DNA of 64,000 bases from Fragum whitleyi. Its lineage: Eukaryota; Mollusca; Bivalvia; Cardiida; Cardiidae. The notes beneath the pieces were generated by a model. That model was not told the origin of the DNA and searched no databases. It saw nothing but the letters and a program-made list of their open reading frames with translations. The stretch is taken from NCBI GenBank assembly GCA_948146395.1, contig OX411559.1, forward strand, positions 2,714,501 through 2,778,500, written 5' to 3'. This document shows positions 21,296-30,728 of this stretch, piece by piece; position 1 is the first letter of the stretch, and every line of letters begins with the position of its first letter. A program made the position numbers and the translations under genes.

Positions 21296-21525
21296 TAATT
21301 TGAATTGGGTTTTATCTTTAAAATCTTTCAATTATATCGCAGCAGCTTGAGCACATAACAATGGATTCTTGGTATTTCCCACAACAGTACTTCCATTACA
21401 TTCTTTCCTAGCCTCCAGCTGCTATCCCACTTAGATCTACGATAATCAGCCCACTATTGGGAATAGAACCCTAGACCTTTGAATGATAGTCCAACATGTT
21501 ACCATCACAATTGCCCTATCATAGC
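21296..21525 (-). mobile_element. SINE, near full length
   Basis: Minus-strand tRNA-like head (B-box side AGGGTTCTATTCCC) and body GTGGGATAGCAGCTGGAGG, CTAGGAAAGAATGTAATG, ending in the AAACCCAATTC tail. Confidence 0.75.
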
Positions 21526-21561
21526 AAATGTTTACACAGTAAAGTCTACAGATATTATCGC

Positions 21562-21722
21562 AGCTGTCATAGCGCAGTTGGTATCGCATCAGACTGTCAA
21601 TCTAGAGGTCCTGGGTTTGATCCCTGATGGCGGCACTCATGCTTTCAGACTATTCATCTCTCACCAATGGGTTGATATTAATAGACCTATGTGAAATAGC
21701 AGCTGAAGGCTAGGAAAGGTTT
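21562..21722 (+). mobile_element. SINE, head and body
   Basis: Head CATAGCGCAGTTGGTATCGC (A box) and GGGTTTGATCCCTGATGG (B box), then CTCACCAATGGGTTGATA and GAAATAGCAGCTGAAGG. It lies between two minus-strand copies, so 21.56-22.01 kb can fold back on itself. Confidence 0.8.
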
Positions 21723-21724
21723 TT

Positions 21725-22012
21725 ATCGATTGAATTGAGTTTAACGCCGCTTTCAACATTTTTAAGGTTATATCGCGGTGGCTTGAGCACCTAACAATGG
21801 TTTCCTGGTATTTCTCACACCAGTACAACCACCACATCCTTTCCTAGCCCCCAGCTGCTATCTCACATAGGTCTACAATTATCAACCCATTGGTGAGAGA
21901 CAAATTGTCGGAAAGAATGAGTGCCGCAGCAGGGAATCGAACCCATGCGAATATAGACCCCTGGATTAGAAGTCCGGCGCGCTACCAACTGGGCTATGGC
22001 CGCGGCTCATTC
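21725..22012 (-). mobile_element. SINE, full length, best-preserved copy
   Basis: On the minus strand: CATAGCCCAGTTGGTAGCGC (A box), GGGTTCGATTCCCTGCTG (B box), the body with TGTGAGATAGCAGCTGGGG, and the tail CGGCGTTAAACTCAATTC. The head could be charged-tRNA-like, but the body fused to it marks it as a SINE. Confidence 0.85.
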
Positions 22013-22347
22013 TAAGTTAAGTAATTTAGTCAACAAATATTTCCAAATTATCTCGAAACTTTCACAGGATGATATTAGCATTTGAATGAAGGTTCAGGTT
22101 CTATGTGACTTATAATGTAAACAATATAAATAGAGCCTTAAGGATTGTTGTTTAAAACAAATTGAAAGACAGAAAATTGGCTAAGTTGATTTATCATTTA
22201 TTCATTCTTTTTAAACAATAAGTTCCTGAAATGTAAGATTAAATTGAGAGATTTATTGTCATTGGCCTCTTGTTATATTTGGCAATCAAGTAAAATTGTT
22301 TAATAACTTGATGTATGCAAGTTTTGTTTCAAACGATTCTCTTTCAG

Positions 22348-22541
22348 TGGGCCAACTTATTTCTGACCCTGGGCAGGTACTGTTGCCCGCAACATCAGAG
22401 TATCTCTCAGAAAGCGGGATACCAGCTCTGGACTGGTCCACATATTGACTATCAGAATAGCCTAGAATAGGCTATTCTGATATTCGACAGTGAGACCAGT
22501 CTACACCCGACCCGAAAGCGGGCGAGAAATAAGTTGGCCCA
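22348..22541. mobile_element. M2 palindromic MITE, second copy
   Basis: Inverted relative to 3264-3458. Ends TGGGCCAACTTATTTCT and AAATAAGTTGGCCCA; interior AGAAAGCGGGATACCAGCTC and the AATAGCCTAGAATAGGCTATT centre. Confidence 0.85.
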
Positions 22542-22619
22542 GTAATTTCGATTAGATTCAGGCCTTTGGGGGAAATCAGTAACTTAAGCACCTCTAGTTG
22601 TGTTTTTTGCCTGTCGCTT

Positions 22620-22808
22620 TGCCACTTTCAGCATCATTGCAGTCATAATACAGGGACTGGTGTACCTTCATATGATTTCCTGCATTTTTCACACCAGCAC
22701 AACTACATCATTTCAGTCTGACCACCAGTGCTCATCCTATTTAGGTGAACTACTTATCAATCCCTGATTGTAAGGAAAGAAATGACTGTTGTCATATTAA
22801 CTTTTACC
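22620..22808 (-). mobile_element. SINE, strongly decayed
   Basis: CATCATTGCAGTCATAATAC, TTTCACACCAGCACAACTAC and ATCAATCCCTGATTGTAAGG follow the SINE body order on the minus strand with many changes. Confidence 0.5.
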
Positions 22809-23085
22809 AAATGAAAGATGGCTGTGATAGAGGACACACTCACAGCACTAGATTTGACAGCCCAAAAGGTAAGGGACTGACTAGATTTTTGTTGTGGAAA
22901 CAGGACAGGGATTTTTAATCATCATATTGAAATGTAATAAAAACTGTAAAATACTAAAAATATATGTTGTTTGAGCTCAGATGTTTTGGAACAAAAAGTC
23001 AAGTCATTTTCATTACTTTTTTGTTGTCTATGTGGCTTAGGCATAAGAATTGAGACATTTTTTAACCTTTAGCACTAAAAATTAA

Positions 23086-23600
23086 GAGCTGCGTATTTTA
23101 AAATTGAGCTGAGTAAAAAACAGGCAGGGCTGCACTTAAAAAACGCAGCTTTCTTATAAAAAACGCAAAGCTGCGTTAAAGCTGGATAATAGCTGCGTAA
23201 AAGCCGGCTAAAAGCCGGCGGTATTGGCACCTGCGTAAAAGCTGCGTTTACGCAGAAAAAACGCAGCTTAAACGCAGTTTTCTCTGAAAAACGCAGAAAA
23301 TACGCAGCTTTCTAAGGAATTGTCTAGTAAGATGTATTAGATAAAACGCAGAGCTGCGTAAAAAAAACACAGTTCCTTAATAAAAACGCAGCTAGCTGCC
23401 TAAAAGCTGTACAATTTCTGCGTTTTTCTAGATAATTCTAGTTAAATTCTTATTAAGCTGCGTTTACGCAGCTATGCCTAAAAGCCGGCTTTTACGCAGG
23501 TGCCAATACCGCCGGCTTTTAGCCGGCTTAAAGCCGGCTTTTACGCAGCTAAATAGCCGGCTTTAAGCCGGCTATTTTTCGCAAGGGCGTGGGCCTGGTA
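23086..23600. mobile_element. AGCTGCGT word array, block 2, with 42-bp inverted arms
   Basis: A left arm at 23201-23242 and a right arm at 23488-23529 are exact reverse complements (42 bp, containing GGTATTGGCACCTGCG). The 245-bp loop between them is itself made of GCTGCGT and ACGCAGC words on both strands. Outside the right arm lie further AGCCGGCT palindromes, ending TATTTTTCGCAAGGGCGTG. The block is a non-autonomous mobile-element candidate with dense subterminal-type motifs; no protein is encoded. Confidence 0.7.
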
Positions 23601-23720
23601 TTTTGAGTTTTTGTTTTTAAATCGGACTGCGAAGCAGTCGATTTATAATTACCGTTTTCCAGGGTAGGGCTGACAACCAATCAAATTCTGTTGTGATTAT
23701 CACTCGGTCAAAACCCATGC

Positions 23721-23960
23721 GTGAATTCAGACCACGTGGTAGATGCAAATGGACATCGTCTGCTTGAAATGTGTCAATTAAGTTGTTTGTCATTGGTCAA
23801 TAGTCGTCTGCACTCAAACAGGGAGCGTGGGAAGTTTACTTTTTGTTCCAAAGGCGGAATGAGTACTGTTGACTATGTGTTAACAAATAGAAATAATTTT
23901 GTAATTTTGAAATATTTGATTTCAATGAGCACTCTGATCACGCTCCAATCCTATTTTCAA
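23721..23960 (+). pseudogene. LINE endonuclease-domain fragment
   Basis: The frame contains DANGHRLLEMCQ, GKFTFCSKGGMSTVDYVL and surrounding residues in the order seen in the C-terminal part of apurinic-type endonuclease domains of non-LTR retrotransposons (N-G-x-x-L-L, F-T-F, S-x-x-D-Y-V). The expected downstream S-D-H motif and the reverse transcriptase are absent, and the frame is closed within 80 codons. It is a dead fragment; the GTG taken as start is arbitrary. Confidence 0.65.
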
Positions 23961-23964
23961 TAAA

Positions 23965-25080
23965 TTCAAGTTTGAGTATGAAGAAAAATTATTCAACAAC
24001 AAATAAACCGACAAAAACATTCGATAAACTGATATAGGATAGCAGTAAGAGCGATCTATTTTTAGAACAACTCGTGAATAATCATAGGGTAAGTTCATAT
24101 CGGACTTGGTTTTGACCCGAGTTAACCGGGTTTCCACCAGAACGACCTCGGTTTTGACCCTAGTGATGTCATTTTAACCTTTCAACCTCGACGCTTCCCA
24201 TCCTCGGTCAGGCCGGTGTTACTTGGGTTCCAAAATGGCGTCGAAAATAGTGCACAACAATTCGATTACATAAAACAAATGTTCTCTTTTACTTAAAACG
24301 ACAAATACCTTTTTCTTGTTTGATTTAGTATTTTGCACGAGTTTATCACTTTTTTAATGGGATAACGATATTTCATGGTTAATTAATTATTGTAGCGGTA
24401 AATGTGGAGTTTGTTTATATCACGACCAGTGGGTAACTCCGTTCACATGAATGTCCTTTCTGCGCATGCATATTACAGTCAATTTTAGATTATTATATCA
24501 TCTCACACGACTTCCAGGCTGCCATTTGAATTTTCCCATAGAGTGCTACTAGATTTAATCGATTGGTCAGAAACCAAAGATATAAATAGCATAGTTGGCG
24601 ATTTCACGTGTTTCTTGAGGGAAAATGCATTTATAGTATTTGGGAAAACCCAATGCTTGAAATACAAACATGTTGGTAATCAAAATTGTAAATAGTTTAA
24701 TGAAAAATGTTTGTTGCTAAACAGGCTTTTAAACTCTATAGAGAGAGGGATAATATTAACAGACAAGCTTTTAGCTTGGCGTGTGCTCATTATAACAACA
24801 TAAAAATTCTGCTAAGAAATAATTTAGACTAGCAGAGGGCTATCGAATCAGCAAACTTTCAAAATCGGACCCACAAGGTTGGATGAGCTGGCGATGTCCT
24901 CGAAAAGAAGGAGTGTTAAGACAAAAAAAATCACAAATTGGGCAAAGATATTACCAACTTTTATTGTCCAAATTTGAGCCCTTTTGATTGGCGAACTATT
25001 GCACTATCCCAGCCTCTCGATGATGTCTGATTTACAGTGCTGACAGCACTTTGATTTTTGGTTTGGGTCACCTGTGTTTC
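23965..25080. other. Unique stretch, no supported gene
   Basis: A YY1-like CCAAAATGGCGTCG at about 24231 could mark a transcription start, but the frame from its ATG closes after 12 codons. GAGTTAACCGGGTTTCC (24120) is palindromic. Nothing else was recognised. Confidence 0.35.
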
Positions 25081-25086
25081 ATGTGC

Positions 25087-25255
25087 AGGATTTTAGTCTG
25101 ACATCAACAAAATAGGGCCATAAGGAACCAATCATTGGAATCTTAGGGGTTCTTTCTAAAATTGAGAAGTCTTTGCTTTTTTAATAGACTACTTCTTTTA
25201 TACATTAAATTTTTTTTTGTAGATTTGGAGCTATTGTAGGGTTAACTCACGTTTT
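25087..25255 (+). repeat. Dispersed repeat, copy 2
   Basis: GCAGGATTTTAGTCTGACAT, CTTAGGGGTTCTTTCT and TAGACTACTTCTT match the copy at 13991-14165. Confidence 0.6.
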
Positions 25256-25760
25256 TGAGGGTGTTAGCATTTGCAGGGACCAGATAATGGTTTAAGTCGA
25301 ATGCGAAGCACTTGAGTTTTAAAGCATTATGAGTGTCTCTGCAAATGTCAACGCCCGAACAAGTGTGAATTGACGCTATTATTGCATAAAAAGATTGATA
25401 AGAGCAAAACAATTTCAAAGAAACGATATAATACCAGTTACAAACCTACTTAAATACCGTCATGCATTACACCGTCCATCTTGTTTATACCGACGTTGCT
25501 TGTTAATTTATGGCGTCACACAATTTAACGTGGGATTTTGAGCAATGTCTTGGTATGCTCTATTATAACATTGGACAAGGAAACTGATAAAGTGTATTGG
25601 CCCAGACCGAGAATATTTAAGTGAAAAAAGCCGGGTGTTAACCGCACATGAATTTACTTGTTAATACATGTTTTCTCTAGTTAACTCCCGGGTTTTGTCC
25701 GTTAATGTATGCCTATAATGACCCGAAAACACACATTTTATGCAATAATCCCTAGTTAAA
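25245..25760. repeat. Possible inverted-repeat element
   Basis: TATTGCATAAAA near 25380 and TTTTATGCAATAATCCCTAG near 25736 are inverted, and GTTAACTC/GAGTTAAC-like pairs occur nearer the edges (TAGGGTTAACTCACG, CTAGTTAACTCCCGG). Ends could not be fixed. Confidence 0.3.
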
Positions 25761-26076
25761 GTTAAGGAAGTGAATGAATATTTGGGACACAACTTCAGGA
25801 AAGAATTGAAGCCCATTTAAAGCAGTATTCAATTCTGAAGTTGACCCCAAGAGTGTCTATGGGACTCACATCACATAAGTTTGAGGGTCCTGGCTAATTT
25901 ATTTTGCATCTCAGATGTGCAAAACCTGCATCCCTTAAAACCCTGTGTCTATGTTATCATATATTACATGTTGACTGTCTAAGTAACAAAAAAAAAGACC
26001 ATAGGTCCAGATAGAGAGGGTATTTCGGATATCAAATTAAAATTTTTGACAATACTTTCACACATCCTATATAGTG

Positions 26077-26116
26077 GGTACTCATTTGAATTGTCAAGAC
26101 AATTTAAGTGAGTACC
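26077..26116. repeat. Compact hairpin, GGTACTCATTTGAATTGTC
   Basis: Two 19-bp arms with a 2-base loop and only one or two mismatches. Same family as 2218-2535 and 44072-44135. Confidence 0.7.
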
Positions 26117-26429
26117 AACAATGTAGGGTGCGGATGTGAATAAAGATTTTAGACTGACTTTACCACCTCTTATCTTTACCTCTGTACATTACTTACACCT
26201 TATATGCAATGGCCCATTAATCAGTCTTAGCCTAGACATGCCAAAAATAACAGATTAATTGTTCTACTAATTAAAGAATGGGCAAAAGTTAATTCTTACC
26301 AAGTGAATAAGTGATTTTAATTCACTTACTCAAGAATATGGCATGATACTCTCCAGTGGACTTGCAAATTGTTGTAACCATAGCTTTTTCATTTGCCCAC
26401 AGAACAACATAATACTTTGATTTTTATTC

Positions 26430-26500
26430 CCAAGATAAGATAAGATTTATTAAAGTCGGCAAGACAAAGTAACAAAACAACATAAGCTAAAGAAGCTTTT
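26430..26500 (-). mobile_element. LINE 3' end with ATCTTATCTT tail
   Basis: On the minus strand: CTTTGTCTTGCCGACTTTAA followed by TAAATCTTATCTTATCTTG. A 3' terminus ending in short (TTATC) repeats is a known feature of several animal non-LTR families. No coding part remains. Confidence 0.45.
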
Positions 26501-26635
26501 GAACTGACTAATTCCTATGGATATTTTCAAATGGTACTTTTCTTACAAAGAAAAAGCAAAGTGTGTTCTGGATCTTGGAATGTTGTGCTGATGATTATTG
26601 AAAATATACCCAATGACATGCAAGACTTTAGTATA

Positions 26636-27733
26636 CCGTATTTCTCCTATTAAACGCGCCCGGGCGGCGATGCAAAACGTCGTGGGGGCGCTATTATTTC
26701 AGGCCCTTTTACTTTATCAAAAGAAATTACGTATTTTGGTACCTAAGAGAAGCAAATTATTAACAAGTTCGTAATTATCGATTGAAATACGTGCGCTACC
26801 CAATACGCTGTCCTTTTTATCTATTAAGGCTATAATTTTAAAAAATACAATAAAATGTTAGCTAATGAATTGTATTTCTGTCATTTAAAGTCATCTTAAT
26901 GCAGCTTTCTAAAGCAAATGATTGTGTTAGCAAACGGCGTAATTATTATTATTGTTATTATTTGTACAAGATAGGAAATTCCAGACGATGCAATATTCAA
27001 TGTTTCGCTACCGATGGACAAAGCGGTAGATCATTACATATTCACGTATGAAATAAATAATCCCGTATTGAATCCTAAAATTTTGTTATGTGTAAATGCA
27101 CCCGGTACATGACATGGAAGTGTTTCGTAGTGAAAACACAACACGTCTGGAGCTAGCTGGGTCACCGCGTATCGGCACCCTTTGAAGTCCCCTGATTCTT
27201 GCAAGCGGCGACGTCGCTTTTGAAATAAGTTACACACGAGATTTTACGGGGTTTTTCCTATTTTAACAGTATGAACTGTGACTAGGATTTAATCATTTGA
27301 CTTGGATATTTTTTATAATTGCAGAAGGTAACATGATTTCAGAAATATTTTCGTAACAACGTGAAGAAAGGGGATTTTGTTCGCATGTGACTTATGAAGA
27401 ATGACGAGAAATAGTTTTAATTTTGTGTTAAATTTTAACCTTTCGCGCTTCCAGGAAACTGCGCGATTTAGGACGCGCTAGTTTTTCAGATGTTGAACGA
27501 TCATTTAATGACGCAACCAGCCTTATCCTGATAGGAATTTAAGATAGTTAACCCACAATCTATTGAACATTACGTTGTGGAGTAGCAGGTAATGAAATTA
27601 AATTCGAGACCGGATTTTTAACCACGCACCGTGGACGGTTGGATGTTGTTGATCGTATAGTCAAGGGCCTCTGGATCGTATTTATGGGGGAGCGCGTTTA
27701 TTAGGGAGGGCGCGTCTAAAAGGTGAAATACGG
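26636..27733. mobile_element. TIR DNA element, 1.1 kb, TA target
   Basis: Left end CCGTATTTCTCCTATTAAAC followed by GCGCCC; right end is GGGCGCGTCTAAAAGG then TGAAATACGG. TA flanks it at 26634-26635 and 27734-27735. GC-rich ends contrast with an AT-rich middle. A 67-codon minus frame inside does not resemble a transposase. It lies in intron 1 of the coiled-coil gene, about 220 bp past exon 1. Confidence 0.8.
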
Positions 27734-27950
27734 TATGATGAAATATTTCAACAATGTGGAGAATGCAACAGTCAGCTAATTAACACAACAAAGTTCAAAA
27801 TGATCACATCTTTCACACCTTTTGCCAATTAACTCAATGGTGCCAAACTGCATTGTAAGCGATTTGTGCGACTAGTCTGTCACTCACGTGACGCCTGCTG
27901 AGTTAGATATTGACAAAACAGCAACTGGGTAAACAAAAATAGAACATTAC

Positions 27951-28008
27951 CACTAGAACTGTCCTTTTCCTCTGTGCAACCCTCCTCACCATCGTCTCCA
28001 CTGTCCAT
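27951..28008 (-). CDS. Coiled-coil protein gene, first coding exon
   Basis: On the minus strand ATG at 28008 opens MDSGDDGEEGCTEEKDSSS, an acidic and serine-rich start. The exon closes with one extra G before the donor GTAATG at 27950. That single base plus the 146-bp exon at 3015-3160 makes whole codons, and 3015-3160 joins 899-1036 in phase 0, so three independently found exons form one frame of 114 codons. Intron 1 would be about 24.8 kb and is filled with mobile elements. No acceptor stands before the ATG, and promoter-type motifs lie upstream, so this is taken as exon 1. Function unknown. Confidence 0.7.
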
Positions 28009-28039
28009 TTTTCGGACAGTCAAAATAACTTTCCCGGTG

Positions 28040-28145
28040 CAAGAATCGCGAGACGCTTCCGGGATATTCCAGCTATTTTACATGCTTGGGGATGATCAAT
28101 GTACGTTTCGTCCTACGTTCTCCATTTTAACGTCACGTGATGGAT
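28040..28145 (-). promoter_or_regulatory. Promoter motifs of the coiled-coil gene
   Basis: Within 140 bp upstream of the minus-strand ATG are TCGCGAGA (28046-28053, the CGCG-type promoter palindrome), CTTCCGGG (28056-28063, ETS site) and TCACGTGA (28133-28140, E box). These are common in TATA-less housekeeping promoters. Confidence 0.55.
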
Positions 28146-28199
28146 TGGGGAAATTGATGCGTCATCGCTCCTTTTGCCAGGACGCGATTTTATGACCTA

Positions 28200-28530
28200 T
28201 ATAAAATAACCTGACTTTTGGGCATATAATATCAAATCATACACTTTCTAGTGAAATGTAATGCAATGTTGGCAACGTAAATTGGATGACTTTAGCAGAG
28301 AAAAGGTTGATATCTTTATTGAAGGGCTTAATTGATTTTTGACAGCGCACTTGTTTAACAACAACGTGACATATTACTCCGCGCCAATAACTCACTTTTC
28401 AATAATCTTTTTTTAGTGTGAACATAATGATAGTATTGAACCAAATGTTTGAATTTTACACAATGAAGTACATTCTTTATAATAGTATAGAAAATTTACT
28501 TGTCGGTGCGCAATCATAATTTGCAAAGAA
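28200..28530. promoter_or_regulatory. Intergenic spacer of the head-to-head pair
   Basis: Unique AT-rich sequence between the two promoter clusters. No frame or repeat was recognised, so it is presumed to be the shared upstream region. Confidence 0.35.
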
Positions 28531-28624
28531 TTTAAGCGGGAAACGGAAAGACGCCATTTTGAATTACGAATGTAAACAGCGCTACGAACTGAGAGGAGAA
28601 AAATACATTTGCTCTGTATTCGAG
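28530..28624 (+). promoter_or_regulatory. RAD21: RAD21 promoter and probable noncoding exon 1
   Basis: GCGGGAAA at 28536-28543 fits an E2F site, and ACGCCATTTTG just after it fits the YY1 motif often found at start sites. A GAG before GTACAT at 28624/28625 is a usable donor. E2F control suits a cohesin gene needed in S phase. The exon is inferred, since coding starts only after an acceptor at 30560. Confidence 0.45.
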
Positions 28625-29529
28625 GTACATTTGAATATATTACGATTAATTCTTTACAAAATAAATTCTGCTTTTTATTATGTAGCTGGCTTAGATACAT
28701 ATTCAACGCTTCAACATTGTCGTCTGCACATTTAATCGGCAAGACGGACGCGGCGGACGCCATCCAGGGGACGCTCAGTCTTTTAGTGGGTCAATTCGAC
28801 GTAGATTCAAACAAATACTCTTCTCTAGGATATATGCTTAATTTCGTTGTTAAACTCCTACCATTTACTGACTTTCGACACTGGTTTCCTATTCAAAGGG
28901 CCTTATTTGTAAATCCTAGTAATTCGGCCCCATACGTTTTCGGACACATTCAGATTAAGAAGGTCATTTCCATCTCGATTTTGGCCTAAATTGTTTTACT
29001 TTAAAGTGCAATATTTTCTGGTGTTATGGTAACTTTCAGTTAATGCAGTGACTACATTCCTGCTTGTTCTAAATGATCTTCAGTGCATGTGCATAGGCGT
29101 AACTAGGATTGTGCAAATATTACGCAGTCAGAAGGCAGTCAGAAGGCCATGGCCGAAGAAATATATAGGATAAAGGCAGTATGTGGACAAAGAGAAAAGA
29201 TAAATGCCCTCCGTCCGCTCCCTTTTTATGATTTTAACGTTGGTGAATAATCAAAATATCGTAGCTACAGCTTGAATAAGCTGTAGTTTCAATGTTATGA
29301 TCATTCATCAACAGTAGATTTATTTTCAAACAGATTATAATTTATTTTACGCACTTGCGTAATGGGAGTTACGCCCTTGATGTGGTCAGTTTGTCTTATT
29401 TTTGATACCTGGATGCCTGGATTTTTGGGTCAGAATGTAGAGTATTATCTGTAATGACCCCTCTCTTGAGTAGACTTCTTTAAGATAATATGAGCTGGTA
29501 AATTATCACAAGCTTTGGTCTCATGAGTG

Positions 29530-30230
29530 CACTTAATAAAAGGATGGTGAAAATTTATTACAGTTACACATCTCAGCATTTAGTAAAGATTTGAATATAT
29601 TGATACTGTTGACGGAGATGTGCAGTGACTTATAGATCAGAACCATGTCAGCTCTGTCCCTTCTGTATTCAAGTGTTGTGAGTCCTAGTATCTTCAAGCA
29701 TTCTTGATAGTTCAGACGGGAAATTGATGAAACAAGCTTTGTTGCACGCCTTTGAATATCTTCAATCTTTTTGATATGCTTTTTAATGAATATCTTCAAT
29801 CTTTTTGATATGCTTTTTAAGGTAAGGAGACCAGACACATGAACCATATTCAAGAATAGGTCTGACTAGTGACTTGTACAGGGTTAAAAAATATCTCTTC
29901 ATCCAGACATTCAAAAGATCTAGGAACCAAGCCTTGTGTTCTCTGTGCCTTATTGGTAATATTTATTATATGGTCATCAAAATTTAGATGTTTGTCAAAT
30001 GTTACCCCCAAATCCTTTTCAGAATGAACTGGGTCGATTGAAATAAAATTGCCATCCACTTCCCTCATGGTATAACGATAGTTATCATTCCTTGGGCCAT
30101 TATGGGGTACTTTGCACTTTTTTTGCATTGAAGGTCAGTTTCCATTTATCGCTCCAGCGGCTAAGGTTGTCCAAGTCAGATTGAAGTCTCTTGTGATCTT
30201 CGAATGATGACACTTTTGATGCTGATAGGT
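29530..30230 (-). pseudogene. LINE reverse transcriptase fragment, broken
   Basis: Minus-strand pieces read in the order of the C-terminal part of a non-LTR reverse transcriptase: LDNLSRWSDKWKLTFNAKK, then EKDLGVTFDKHLNFDDHI, then IEDIQRRATKLV and LTTLEYRRDRADM. Frameshifts separate the parts. A 34-bp direct duplication (29754-29821) adds to the damage. The catalytic F-A-D-D segment would lie upstream and is missing. The copy sits in RAD21 intron 1 in antisense orientation. Confidence 0.85.
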
Positions 30231-30304
30231 AGGTCATTGAAGAAACATAGGATTGTCTTGCATTTAAGCCAGTATTGGATCCTGCAACTGTGCAACATTT
30301 AAGA

Positions 30305-30475
30305 TACAGTCCTATACCACTCTCAAATGGTCAAATCCAGTGTGGGTGTGAACCCCACTTCTGACGCCATTAAAGTTAATTAAGGATATAAAGTTGTGAT
30401 TAACATGGGACCTGAAACCATGACCCCGGGTACACTACCACGGCAGTCTACCAACTGAGCTAGACGGGCACCTGG
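30305..30475 (-). mobile_element. SINE of a second type
   Basis: The minus-strand head TAGCTCAGTTGGTAGACTGC with CCCGGGGTCATGGTTTC is a clean A box and a weak B box. The body differs from the main SINE of the window. A real tRNA is unlikely because the acceptor stem fails to close. Confidence 0.6.
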
Positions 30476-30560
30476 TTATCAGTCTACTCGCTGTCCATCA
30501 CTACAGTTTTAATATATTGTGTTAGACTTCTTTATTGAATAATAATAATTCTATTTTCAG

Positions 30561-30728
30561 GTTGTGTGAAGTCAAGGAGCCAAGATGTTTTATGCACATT
30601 TTGTGCTAAGTAAGAAAGGGCCACTGGCTAGGATCTGGCTTGCAGCTCACTGGGACAAGAAGCTGACCAAGGCCCATGTGTTTGAAACAAATATTGACAG
30701 TAGTGTGGAGGCAATCATGAAACCAAAG
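30561..30728 (+). CDS. RAD21: RAD21 exon with start codon (residues 1-48)
   Basis: Acceptor CTATTTTCAG at 30560; 24 bases of leader, then ATG at 30585 opening [20 protein letters not shown]. It ends AAACCAAAG before GTAATT, phase 0. This is the first half of the Smc3-binding N-terminal domain, and the start is fixed by family conservation. Confidence 0.96.

Noticed and set aside
21562..22012. tRNA gene candidates
   Set aside because: A and B boxes are good, but the acceptor stems are imperfect and each is fused to the same SINE body and tail as at 45.4 kb.
22818..22868. Seventeen-codon frame MAVIEDTLTALDLTAQK with a perfect donor AAG before GTAAGG
   Set aside because: No partner exon or promoter was found, and it follows directly on a decayed SINE, so it is treated as chance. 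Spliced reads would change this.
27034..27237. 67-codon basic minus frame inside the 1.1 kb TIR element as a transposase
   Set aside because: Too short, no DDE/D-type motif, and it is not flanked by related frames.
28609..28989. 126-codon plus frame and 116-codon minus frame (MASAASVLPIKC start) at the RAD21 5' end
   Set aside because: They overlap each other and the probable noncoding exon 1 and show no domain or splice partner. The minus one has a CG-rich start and a weak donor, so it stays a remote possibility.
30400..30475. tRNA-like sequence with TAGCTCAGTTGGTAGA
   Set aside because: No closing acceptor stem, and the anticodon arm carries extra bases; a SINE head is more likely.
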